Shown: piece by piece, positions 10,927-21,800 of the stretch
Numbering within the stretch: the stretch's first letter is position 1
Layout of the letters: every line of letters begins with the position of its first letter
Assembly: GCF_010389155.1 (NCBI RefSeq)
Contig: NC_057761.1
Coordinates: 20,152,501-20,216,500, forward strand
Direction: 5' to 3'
From: Erigeron canadensis
Taxonomy: Eukaryota; Streptophyta; Magnoliopsida; Asterales; Asteraceae
Length of the DNA stretch: 64,000 nucleotides
The notes under the pieces: model-generated
What the model was told of the DNA's origin: nothing
Databases searched by the model: none
Seen by the model: the letters and a program-made list of their open reading frames with translations, nothing else
Position numbers and translations under genes: made by a program

Positions 10927-11985
10927 TAAGAGAAGGGGTTATTTGAAAACCCTTAAAAAAAAGAACTCAAGAATCCTTTTCCTGGATCAGAAAAATGAAT
11001 GGATTAGATTAAAATAAAAAACCCCTCCCAACATTAGAGGGGTATTTGTGTTACTCTTTTTTTTTCACTCTCTTACTTTATTAAATTAATAGAATTTTAT
11101 CTAATTCACTAAAAAACTTTTATCTCACAAACCGTAAATCGTTAGACGAAAAGAAAAGCATGGGTAGTCTTAAAATTTCGTCCTCTTTCATCAGAGATGC
11201 AATTCGACATACTTTTGACGATTTTTTAAGTTTCGTTTTTTTTCCATCACATTCATCTTACACATGTGTAAGTTATTATTCTTTGATGTTTTACACATGT
11301 GTAGGATGAACATTTTAATGTTTTCCACTTGTGTTACAAATGTGTAGGATGAACCTTTAAGTGGTTTCACTTGTCCTACACATGTTTAGCATGAACCATT
11401 TAGTGATTGTCATTTGTCCTACACATGTGTAAGATGAACCTTTTCAGTGGTTTTTACTTGTCCCTACACATGTGTAGGATGAACATGATGGAAAAAAAAC
11501 CTTGTCTTACACATGTGTAGGATGAACCTTTTAGTGTTTTTCACTTGTCCAGCACATATGTAGCATGAATCTTTTAGTGGTTTCCACTTGTCCTACACAT
11601 GTGAATGAACATTTTAATGGTTTTTACTTGTCCCTAAACATGTGTACGATGAACCTACACATGTGTAAGATGAACATGATGGAAGAAAAAATGAAATTTA
11701 AAAAGTCTTCAAAAGTATATCGAATTGCATCTCTAATGAAAGATGACGAAATTTCAAGACTACCCATGTTTTTTTTCCGTCTAACGATGTATGGTATGTG
11801 AGATAAAAGTTTTTTTAATGAATTAGATATTTTTATTAATTTAATAAGAAGAGAGAGAAAGAGAGAGGTGAACTTTTTCATAATGACAATCATACCCTTC
11901 TTAATCTTGATGAATGGAGGGCTAAGATTGATTCTCGCGTTTTTTTTTAATGGTTCTCAAAATAACTCACCCCATAATCATCTTC
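10927..11985. mobile_element. Long foldback element (FB2) with internal tandem repeats
   Basis: Two arms of about 300 bp (about 10927-11260 and 11655-11985) are inverted copies. Matching landmarks are GGGGTTATTTGAAAACCCTT against GGGGTGAGTTATTTTGAGAA, AACTTTTATCTCACA against TGTGAGATAAAAGTT, and ATGGGTAGTCTTAAAATTTC against its complement near 11755. Between the arms (11265-11660) lie about ten diverged units of roughly 45 bp around ACACATGTGTAGGATGAAC. No transposase is present, so it would depend on enzymes from elsewhere. Confidence 0.78.
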
Positions 11986-13096
11986 ATTTAAAAAATGTTA
12001 ATTATTATTATTGAATTAATAACAGACACTATTTAAGGTATATAAATATCTTTATGCCCATGTATTATGAAAATACGAAATATGGACAACTTTGCAATAT
12101 TATTTGCTGAAAAACAATTATTACATTATCATCTGTAAACTCATCTATCAATATAAGGAAACATATTTATTAAAAACAATATTTACCAATACACTAAGCA
12201 CAAGTCTTAAGTGATATGTGTCCCTTTTGTAAAATCAAACATAAATAAATTAGTTTTTTAACTTAGAGTTGCCGTAGATAGGTATATATCTTCTTCATAT
12301 ATATCCATATTTGAGAAGTAGTATCTTCTTATATTTACATTTAATTTAATATATATTAATTGTTTTATAAGGAATTAGATACTCCATATAATGAATTGTG
12401 TACGAACAAAAGGTTTTTTAATTTATGACTTACCAATATATTACATTAAGTAATGTATTTTATCTTTATCAACATAATATACTCAATTGGTTAAAGGCAT
12501 TGTCACATGCCGACTATTGTTCGAAAAAAATATATAATATACTCAATTAACATATGAAGAGATATATATACATCCATCATATGTTCGACTTACCTTGTTA
12601 TCATGTAGTATTAATTTTTTTACTTTCTAAATTTTTTAATTATTAATTAATAATGATTAGGATAAAAAATAATTTTTAAAAAGATACTTGAAATTAGAAA
12701 ATTAATATAAATATGACACATAACGAAAAATCCTACGTAACATCATATGTTTTTTTTTTTTTTAATTTTCCTTCTCATTCTTTTCCTTTCTACATTAATA
12801 AAAACTAAAGAATACAGCCTTAGAGAGATTGGGAGATACGTTGTAAATACGTGACTAGACATGACATAAAGTCTTTGCTTTGTTATCGCTCTAATTACGC
12901 TATTTAGATTCTTCGGTAAATACTCATCAGTAAGGAAAGGAAGGATATTTTAATAGTTAAAGGATATTGAAACCAGTCAAAGAATGGTTGATAATATTAT
13001 CCATAAGGTTCGTTCGTATATGGAGAGCGAGTCAACAGTTTCACTTATTTTTAATTCTTTGAAGAATATCACTTATTCGCTTTGATTAGATACTTG
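11986..13096. other. Intergenic, nothing recognised
   Basis: Strongly AT-rich, with no ORF, RNA gene or terminal repeat that I can support. Confidence 0.5.
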
Positions 13097-14446
13097 CTAG
13101 ATTTTAGACTCGTATCCAACACTGGACATGGGTTTAATGATATCATCATTATTAGATATTTATATATTTAACTATTTAAGTCATAAAAGCTTGTAATTTT
13201 AAAGATATAAGGTTCTAAGTGTTATATTTTACAAGTTGTACTACAATAATCATAGGTTTGTCACGTCATTGTTAGCTGATAGATATTGATGGAATTGTTT
13301 GTCGTAATCATTTTACAAGACACATGTTATTTACAAGGCACATGCAATAATAATATCTCTATTATAGGAGTTTTTGGAATCAGTTGTTCTTATAATGTGA
13401 TATTATTATGAAAGATAATTAAAAACTTAAATATAAATATACTTGTGATTCTGAACAAAAATATTTATAGTCAAAGTTCGTAAAGTTTGACTTTGAAAAT
13501 AATAAAGTAGACAACTTTAATGAGACGGATGGGATATTTATTAATAAGTCATTATGTTTTGAAATTATTCTTTGTAGACAATATTTCATACGTTGGAATT
13601 TTTTTAGTTAATTAAATGATTGTAAATTTAAAAAAATTCTCTCAATTTGATGACTAAAATAAATATAAATTAATTATTCAGGGCTAAAAAGTGTAAATTA
13701 TGGATAAAAAACAAAAAAGTGTAAATTAATGAGACTGTTTCTACAAATTAATATATATATACTAATATAATAATATATTTGGATAATGATTATTAAGATT
13801 TTTAATTTATAGTTAATCTAAATGATGACATAAACGAAAGTCAATTTGATGAAATTGAGCGATTTGATTGGTTAATAAGTCATTAGTTCAACTGTTTTAT
13901 AGTATATAAGATTTATCTTTAGTCGTGTAGTCGACATTGATATTTATATGCGTAAATCTATATTTATATATATAATAAAAAGTCAAGAAAAGTCAAAATT
14001 GGAAATTTAAGAAAATCGAGAGGTGTGATTACGCAGATTAAAAATAAATAAAGATTAAGTATTCAGGGCTAAAAAGTATAAACTATTGATGGAAAAAAAA
14101 TGTAAATTAATGAGATTTTTTCTACATATATTAATATAATAATAATTATATTTGGATAATTACTATTAGAATTTTTAATTTATAAGTAAATATAATAATT
14201 ATATTTGGATAATAACTATTAGAATTTTTAATTTATAAGTAAATATAATAATTATATTTGGATAATGACTATTAGAATTTTTAATTTATAAGTAAATATA
14301 ATAATTATATTTGGATAATGACTATTAGAATTTTTAATTTATAAGTAAATTAGATGATGACATCATCAAAAGTCAAATTGATAAAATTAAGCGATGTGAT
14401 TGGTTAATAAGTCATTAGTTCAACTGTCTTATAGTATATATTAAGA
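13097..14446 (-). mobile_element. Degraded Helitron, same family as 50793-51922, with two 5' ends
   Basis: In minus sense the 5' end (14446) reads TCTTAATATATACTATAAGA and continues GACAGTTGAACTAATGACTT, closely matching the 5' end of the intact Helitron at 50793. A second copy of this head lies near 13820-13911. The 3' side reads ACCCATGTCC..GAGTCTAAAATCTAG ending at 13097, equivalent to the hairpin plus CTAG of the intact copy but eroded, and the base after CTAG is C rather than T. No Rep/helicase gene is present, so it is non-autonomous. Confidence 0.6.
14131..14350. repeat. Four tandem 53-bp units
   Basis: The word TTTGGAT recurs at 14151, 14204, 14257 and 14310, exactly 53 bp apart, and the units are nearly identical. 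The sister block at 13760-13830 has only one unit, so the array expanded after the block was duplicated. Confidence 0.9.
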
Positions 14447-14481
14447 TAAGATTAGAACGGAAAATTTTTACAATATATTAC

Positions 14482-15054
14482 TAGCATGGTACTGTGCTTT
14501 GCAGACTTGTAGCGGATACCATTAACAATGCGTGCTTTCGATATAGTGATTACCGAAAACAGTATAAGCAGGTAATCAATTAAGCGAGATATCAATAACT
14601 TCAATAGCAGCCAGCATTAACAAAAAATACATGTATTAACAGTATAAATGAGCAATCAGTTGAAATCAGAGTGTGAGAGTGGTTTAGAATTTAGATAGGA
14701 AGGTATTTAAATTAAACGAGAGGGGTACCTGTGCAATGCAGCGGTGTGGTCATGGCGATGGGTGGTGGTGGCAACTGTGTAATTATTAATGTGAAAGTAA
14801 TTTATGTAAAAAGAGTGGTTTAGTTAATTTAAGTGTTAAAAAGATGTATCTTGTAAATAATCATATTAAGAGTATTATAATTAGTTAAATATATTCGATG
14901 AAAATATTTAAATTAGTGGAAAAAAGAAAAGAAAGAGTTTGGATTGATAAGGTTGAAAATTAATTTTAGGGATATTTTTAGATAGATATGATGTGTTGGT
15001 TAAAAATGTGTTGAAAGTTTAAAATGGGGGAGAGGTGGTTTGTTTTAAGAAGTA
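14482..15054 (-). mobile_element. Helitron-derived block with two further 3'-end-like motifs
   Basis: At 14482 and near 14723 the plus strand carries variants of CTAGCACGGTACC followed by a GC-containing hairpin-like stretch and GGCGG/GGTGG repeats, the reverse complement of a Helitron 3' end. The 14482 motif has CTAG next to A (T on the minus strand), as expected; the 14723 motif has lost CTAG. The remainder resembles the interior of the Helitron at 15055-15456. Confidence 0.45.
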
Positions 15055-15456
15055 CTAGCACGGTACCCGCGCTATGCGGCGGTGGTCGTGGCGGCGACGG
15101 TGTGATGGTTGGACGACTGTTGGTGGTGGAGCGGCGGTGAGTTGTGTGTATAATTGATGTAAAAGGTTAATGGACATATTTTAAATGATAAATGACTGAC
15201 AATGTAATTTAATCATTAATGTTAAGAGGATAGTGTATATGAAAGTATTTTAAGGGGTGTTAAGTGAAAATATTACATATTTTCAACATTACCAAAAATA
15301 AAAAGGGCTATTCTTTTTATAATATAGTATAAATATAGATAATGTTAAGAGGATAGTGTATATGAAAGTATTTTAAGAGGTATTAAGTGAAAATATTACA
15401 TATTTTCAACATTACCAAAAATAAAAAAAGCTATTATTTTTATAATATAGTATAGA
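15055..15456 (-). mobile_element. Short non-autonomous Helitron (402 bp)
   Basis: In minus sense it starts TCTATACTATATTATAAAAA, a classic plant Helitron 5' end, after an A. It ends with a short GC hairpin (around CCGCATAGCGCGG), then TACCGTG and CTAG, followed by T. Insertion between A and T without target duplication fits rolling-circle transposition. A 123-bp internal duplication creates a second 5'-like terminus near 15340. No coding capacity. Confidence 0.68.
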
Positions 15457-15463
15457 TAGATAA
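15218..15463. repeat. Tandem duplication, period 123 bp
   Basis: Units start AATGTTAAGAGGATAGTGTA at 15218 and 15341 and differ at only a few positions. The duplication spans the 5' terminus of the Helitron, which therefore has two possible starts. Confidence 0.88.
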
Positions 15464-15464
15464 A

Positions 15465-15520
15465 GAAAATGAAATTTTGTACATTCACATGATTATATTA
15501 ATGTACAAAATTTCATTTTC
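15465..15520. repeat. Perfect 21-bp inverted repeat, 14-nt spacer
   Basis: GAAAATGAAATTTTGTACATT (15465-15485, last base included here only as position) is exactly complementary to 15500-15520. No mismatches are present, unlike the decayed surroundings. Confidence 0.9.
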
Positions 15521-15650
15521 AACACTCATAAGAGAAAAATGTTTTTTTATTTTATTTTATTTATAAAACTGGTATAGATGCTGAGTAATAAATATCATTT
15601 TTGTGGTATCAATAACTTTTTAATGAAGGGGTCATATATTTATATCAAAC

Positions 15651-15963
15651 TAAGTGAAATGTTTATTTGAAAATTAAATTTTTTGTGAAAACTAGAAAAC
15701 TGGTCAAAACACACTGTGATCTGAATTTAATACAATGTGTTTTTATTGTGTAATCTAAAATACGTTGTGTTAAGTTTAAATCACAGTGTGTATTTGATAA
15801 CGTTGTAAATCAGAAAATTGTTCAAACACACTGTGATATAAACTTAACACAATGTGTTTTTGAAAAACATATTAAAAACACATTGTGTTAAATTCAGATC
15901 ATAGTGTGTTTGACAGGTTTTCTAGTTTTCACGAAAATTTTAGTTTTCAAATGATCAAAACCC
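15651..15963 (-). mobile_element. Foldback element FB1 copy 2 (inverted)
   Basis: Reverse-complement relative of 6229-6563. Its right end carries the GGGTTTTGATCATTTGAAAA terminus and its left end the GTGAAATGTTTATTTGAAAA terminus. It lacks a roughly 30-bp internal palindromic unit that the other two copies have. Confidence 0.75.
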
Positions 15964-16145
15964 GTCAAACTAAACTATATTCAGATTTATAACATTTAAA
16001 TTTTATTTTCGAATCATTTGAATGTCTTATAAAACTTATTAAATCATAATAATCAAGCATATTCATGGCTAACATGAATACATCCATTCTTTTAATAAAT
16101 AATGAAGAATTGTACGTAATGAACATAGCTTTCTCTCTCATATAT

Positions 16146-16455
16146 TGGGAAAGATAATTTGAGACCAATCAAAAAAATTTCAAAAAAGGACCATTGATTT
16201 TCGTAACGTACACAACACCATCATCATCTACTACGATATACAAGACTTTTTGGTAAAACACTAAGACTTTCTAGCGACGGACTCACAGAAAAATCATGTG
16301 TAAGTTAACTTACACATGATTTTCTAATGGGCCCGTCGTCGGAAAGTCTTAGTGTTTTTACAAAAAAATCTTGTATATCGTAGTAGATAATGATGGTGTA
16401 CAAAAATCAATGGTCCTAGTTGGTTCTAAAATAAAAGGTGGTTTCAAAATATTTC
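16146..16455. mobile_element. Near-perfect palindromic foldback element (FB3)
   Basis: The centre is GTGTAAGTTAACTTACAC (about 16300-16317). Matching arms extend about 130 bp each side, for example GGACCATTGATTTT (about 16191) with AAAATCAATGGTCC (about 16402), and TAAGACTTTC with GAAAGTCTTA. The outer end GGGGTGAAATATTTTGAAAC resembles the termini of FB1 and FB2. No ORF. Confidence 0.8.
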
Positions 16456-17384
16456 ACCCCATATATATATATATAGGAAAGTTATTTGTAGTACATGTAC
16501 TTTTTATAGTACATGTATAACTACATGTGTAACTTAACTTACACACTTCTTTTTTCTTCTTCCTTCCATCTCCGACAACCACCACCACCACCATGATCAT
16601 CTCCGACCATCACCATGATCCTCCGTATATTTATATATAATTTTTTAGCGACTTTTAAAATTTTATTAAAAAACTAGTAAGAAACTAGCAAGTACATGAC
16701 ACGATCCAATTACAAGAAACACATCTTTCTCTCATATATAAAGTTTAAAGAACAAAATTTAAGTTAACTTAATATGAATATGGCTATTTCTAGCACGAGA
16801 CACATGTTGTTCGTGATAAGAGCAAATCGAAAGTATGATTTCATCAACAATATTGCTATTTCTAGCCCTAAGCATCAGAATTATCATGACCGGCATTGTA
16901 TGTGGTGATAACCAAGTACTCGGCATAACTATCATGACAACTTTTAGCAAAGACCTGAATTTTGTTTGATCTGTACAATTGAAGTTTATGCTAATCATAG
17001 AGTCAGCGCCTGGTTGAACAAGTTATTTGAATAAGTCTTTCAGGAGAAACTGTTTAAACATATATTTCAATCGGTAGGGCATAAGATTTTAACTTTGGAC
17101 TACGGTTATGCAAAATATCTAAAGATATTTTCTTTTCGGTGAAATATCTTCAAATTCATTAAAGACCTCCACTTTAATTATGAGTTCTCAAACGTATTAA
17201 ATGGGAGCAATGAGTAGTGACTTGAGGATAAAGAAACAGATAGACTTGACAAAAAATATCACGACGTACCTTTCGTTTTTGTTTGAACTTTGAACATTCA
17301 AAGAGTTTTATTATATATGAACTCTAGCAAGATGCTATTAGAAATATACATACACTACAAATGATATTTTATTTGTTCATGCTT
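16456..17384. other. Intergenic, nothing supported
   Basis: AT-rich. A stretch near 17070-17115 (CAATCGGTAGGGCATAAGA) vaguely recalls a tRNA-like A box but has no convincing B box. Small ACATGTAC/GTACATGT palindromes lie at 16493-16520. Confidence 0.45.
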
Positions 17385-17750
17385 TTAATTAATGTGAACA
17401 AATTTAAAACTTTGTCACGGTTTATGTGTGTAAAAATATGCATAACTAAAAGTGTGTAAAAATATATCCACTTTAAAAAGTGTAAATTAAAAGTTCACAC
17501 TTTTTATGGACTTTCATAATTATTTTGTAACATCTCATTTATCCATATTAATTAAAAGTTAGCGTGGACAAATGGGGTACTGGGGTGTGACAAAATACTT
17601 ATGAAAGTCCATACTTTGTGAACTTTAAGTTCTACACATTTTTTTGATGTCGATAAATTTCTATATACTTTTAATTTTATATATATTTTTATACACATGG
17701 AAGCGTGACAAAAATTTTAATTTTTTTATGTTAACTAAAAATCTTTTATA
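17385..17750. mobile_element. MITE-like element with about 150-bp terminal inverted repeats
   Basis: The left arm (GTGAACAAATTTAAAACTTT then GTCACGG) and the right arm, read in reverse complement (GTTAACATAAAAAAATTAAA, then TTTTTGTCACGC), match in order through a shared TATGGACTTTCATAA and TTTTGT(A/C)ACA block near the centre. No ORF and no clear target duplication. Confidence 0.6.
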
Positions 17751-18858
17751 CACATAGAAGCTTTATATATTAAGGCCCCATTTAAAGTTTTTTTTTTTTT
17801 TTTTAATTTTATTTTAGGTTTCCGAATTACTTGAACGGCCCTTATGACTATTAATTGTTATGTCTATCACGCAAAACAAACTGTGCAATATAATATATCC
17901 ATCAAGCTTAATTGAGGTATCGTATATAATGTATCATATCATCCAAATGATGTAAAGAGTTGGTTCCAAATTAAAGCCTTCATAAACTAGAAGTGATATT
18001 CTTACCACTACATTTGATATATATAAATGTCGATAGATTAAAAACGACTAGCAGTATATATATGGCTCGATTTTGGTTGTACAATATGCTTAATCTTTTT
18101 GAATGCAAAGGAAGTAGATCTTTACATAAATGGGAATGATCATTGTTTACAACAAATCAGTAGTCGAAACAGTTAGTGTTTACTGATAACTACTATCTTT
18201 ACTTATTTTTGTATGCATACATAGACACCTAAAATATCATTATAAGGATATAGGTAATTAGAACTTAGACATGCAACTCAACCAAATCCCCCATCAATCC
18301 ATCATTATTATAAAATCAAAAGACAAACACAAGGACTTTCTGCGAGCAAAAATAGAACTGGCAGAAAATTGACCACCTAAAGTTCTAAGAACACAAATCC
18401 TACTTTGATAGGAAATTTACATGTTTCACTTTGCAGTCAACGACTGCTAGTTTTATGTTGTTATGACCCAAACGAGTTAATATGTATGTGCCACCGGCTC
18501 GTGAAATACAAGATACCAAGTGTACCGCTAGATTCTTTGATCATGAAAATTGTGAGATTCATGAATACAAACAAGTTGTGCAACATAATGTAGTCAGGAA
18601 GCGTTGTTGGATGACTATGATATGAGTAACATGTTAGGGACCCAAACAAGACTTTTTTTTTGTATGGGGGTCACTATCTCTGGGAAAACTTTCTGCAATT
18701 AACACCTGCAAGTCTACCAAGAAATGTCGTGTGGACTGAAGTCAATATCAACCTAAGTGTACGTTTATAAAAGATTTGAAGGCATGATGTGTTATATATG
18801 CACCCAATTCCGCCAACGTCTGATTATACATAGTGTACTCTATCTTAATTACTCTAAA
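17751..18858. other. Intergenic and promoter region of the RLP gene
   Basis: AT-rich, no other gene seen. TTATAAAAG at about 18765 is a plausible TATA box about 95 bp before the RLP start codon. Single GTCAA/TTGAC cores (for example 18435 and 18741) are possible W boxes, but they are not clustered. Confidence 0.4.
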
Positions 18859-21800
18859 ATGAAAACCACTTGTCTTGTCATTCTTATATTACTAATCCAG
18901 TCCTTTCAAACATATGGTGCAAGCAGCAGCAACACTATGATGAGGGCTTCCTCAAATGTTACATGTTTCCAAAGAGAGCGACAATCATTGCTTGTATTCC
19001 GACAAGGCCTTACAGATAAATCAAACCGGTTGTCAACATGGACCGGAGTAGAATGTTGTGAGTGGGAGGGAGTTGGGTGTGACAAGAAAAATGGTCATAT
19101 TGTCAAAATCGACCTTAGATCTCCATTGTCTTTCTTAGACGACTATACTATAAACACAAGCAACTGGCTCGAAGGTAAGGTAAGTTCTTCCTTACTCAAC
19201 TTGAAACATTTGAGTTACTTGGACCTAAGCATGAACAATTTCTTGGGACAAACTATTCCTGAATTCATTGGGTCTTTCAAGTATTTGGAATACCTTAACC
19301 TCTCTTACTCGGGTTTTAGTGGTGTAGTCCCTCCTCATCTAGGAAATCTCTCAATGTTACAATATCTTGATCTTAATTACCTAGATAGGTATGACATGGT
19401 GTCTTCCTCTTATGATGTTTCTTTGATGGTCAAGGATGATATGTGGTGGGTATCTCTCTTGTTGTCATTAAAGCACTTGGATTTTTCAGGAGTAACAATC
19501 GGTAACCATATTGATTGGTTTCATCCGGTTAACATGTTACCTTCTTTACTTACATTGAACTTGGCCTCGTGTAATATCAATATCCCTTCCAAAAGATTTA
19601 GCAATTTCACTTCTCTTAAATCACTTGATCTCTATGGGAACAATATAAGTTCGACCATTCCTCTTTGGTTATCAAACCTTACCACCCTCGTGCATGTAAA
19701 CCTTAGAAAAAATAACTTCCATGGCCGAATACCTGATTCTATCGGAACCATTAGCTCTCTTTCTTCCATTGACCTTTCATCAAATCAATTGTCTGGTCGA
19801 ATACCTCCTTCACTTGGTGGCCTATCATCTCTAAGAGCGCTCTATCTTGATAACAATCGATTGAATGAGAGTATACCTAAAAGCATTGGACTACTCACAA
19901 AGCTACAAGAGCTCTATCTTGATAATAATCATTTGAGTGGGAACACTCCCACTAGTCTTGGTGAGCTTTCATACCTCCAATACCTTTATCTTTCTCGTAA
20001 TCAATTGAGTGGGAGCATACCTGAAAGCATAGGACTACTCACGATGCTTCAAGAGCTCTATCTTGATAACAATCAATTAAGTGGTAACGTTCCAACCAGT
20101 ATTGGTCAGCTTTCAAACCTCCAATATCTCTATTTTGATTGTAATAAATTGAGTGGGAACATACCTAAAAATATTGGACTACTCACGAAGCTACAAGTTC
20201 TCGATCTTTCTTATAATCAATTGAGTGGGAGCATACCTGAAAGCATTGGACTACTCACAAGGCTACGAGAACTCTATCTTTGTGAGAATCAATTGAGTGG
20301 GAACAATCCTACTAGTATTGGTCAACTTTCAAACCTCGAATACCTTTATCTTGATAGTAATCAATTGAGTGGGATCATTTCTGAAAATCACTTCACTAAA
20401 CTCAACAAACTAACCATCTTGTGGTTATGTTATAATTCATTGACATTGAATGTCAGTCCTCATTGGATTTCTCCCTTCCAATTGATTGATTTTAATGCAA
20501 GCTCCTGCAACATTGGACCCCAATTTCCAAATTGGCTTCAAACATCAACAAATCTTCAAGGTTTAGATCTTTCAAACTCGGGTATTAAAGATAGCATACC
20601 AGAGTGGTTTGAGAACATCTCATCTCATATTCGAGTATTGGATTTGTCCGACAACCAAATTGGAGGAAATTTGCCAAAACTAATTAACCAACATAGCTGG
20701 AAATCAATGGACTCAGGTATACATTTACCGTAAAATAACTTTTTTTGTTCTTAGTGTTCAGATCTTTTTTCGATTGAAAACTAACTTTAGGGGTGTTTGG
20801 GTGCATATGGATTATTTTGTTCTTTATTTTTATGTCTTGACAAACACAATTAATATTTTAATTATATATTATAATACGTAATAAATAAGAAAAAAGGCAG
20901 AAAAAACATCAAAGGCTATTGATATGGGAGTAAATAAAAAGATACAATGATTCTATTGAATGTAATGGTTTTAAATATTTTTTGTGTGAGTGCTCAATGG
21001 TTTTTAATATTAGTTACTTTATTATTTTATTTAGTTACTTTGTTAAAATAAAAAAAATATTTTAGTGAATTAAAAAAATTTAGTTACTTTCTATTAAACT
21101 TATTCAAATATGTATTTAAAAAAATTATTTAAAATTTTGTTATTTTTAACAGATATGATTAAAAAATATTTATGTTTTGGTATTACATAATGGAAGACAT
21201 GAAAAAGATAAGAAAGTAGAAAGAGGTTGATATTTTTAATAAAAATAAAAAAATTATTATATGGTATGATAAAAGAAAAAAAAAATAACTACATAGAATA
21301 GTAACTTGTTAGGTTTTGATCAAATACAATTAACGATTTGTTTGAATGCTTAGAAATTTTGCGATGACGTGTATAAAGTTAGACTATAAATTTCACTTTT
21401 AAAAAACTTAAGATAAAGTGATATTATATAGTTATTTTGGGGTTGGGTAATTGGTTGTATGTAACCCAAGTTGAACCTTTTATGTAATATTTGACCGAAA
21501 ACACTACTTGTCAATGTATGTGGAGAAAATTGTTTACACTTTTATTTTATTTTTATTTTTTTGATAAAATTTACATTTTTGGTCTCTCAAGTTAGCAGGA
21601 TTTTCATTTATTCTCTTTAAGTGAATTAATTACAGAAATAACCATGAAGTTGGTCAATATTTTCGCTTTTCACTCTGGGACTAACAACCGTTTATTAGTT
21701 CCGTTAAGAGATGGGCAGATTCATCATTTTACCATGATCCCTTCTTCTCCTTCTTCCACAGTCAAACACAAACACAAATTTATCAAGCTTTTCGTACCTT

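Noticed and set aside
11265..11660. Regularly spaced repeats that could suggest a CRISPR array
   Set aside because: The units are diverged, contiguous rather than spacer-separated, and sit inside a plant foldback element.
17050..17120. tRNA-like stretch
   Set aside because: No B box, no acceptor-stem pairing and no cloverleaf; at most an old SINE trace.
18757..18858. Upstream 34-codon extension of the RLP
   Set aside because: It starts at a non-ATG codon, overlaps the likely TATA box, and would bury the signal peptide.
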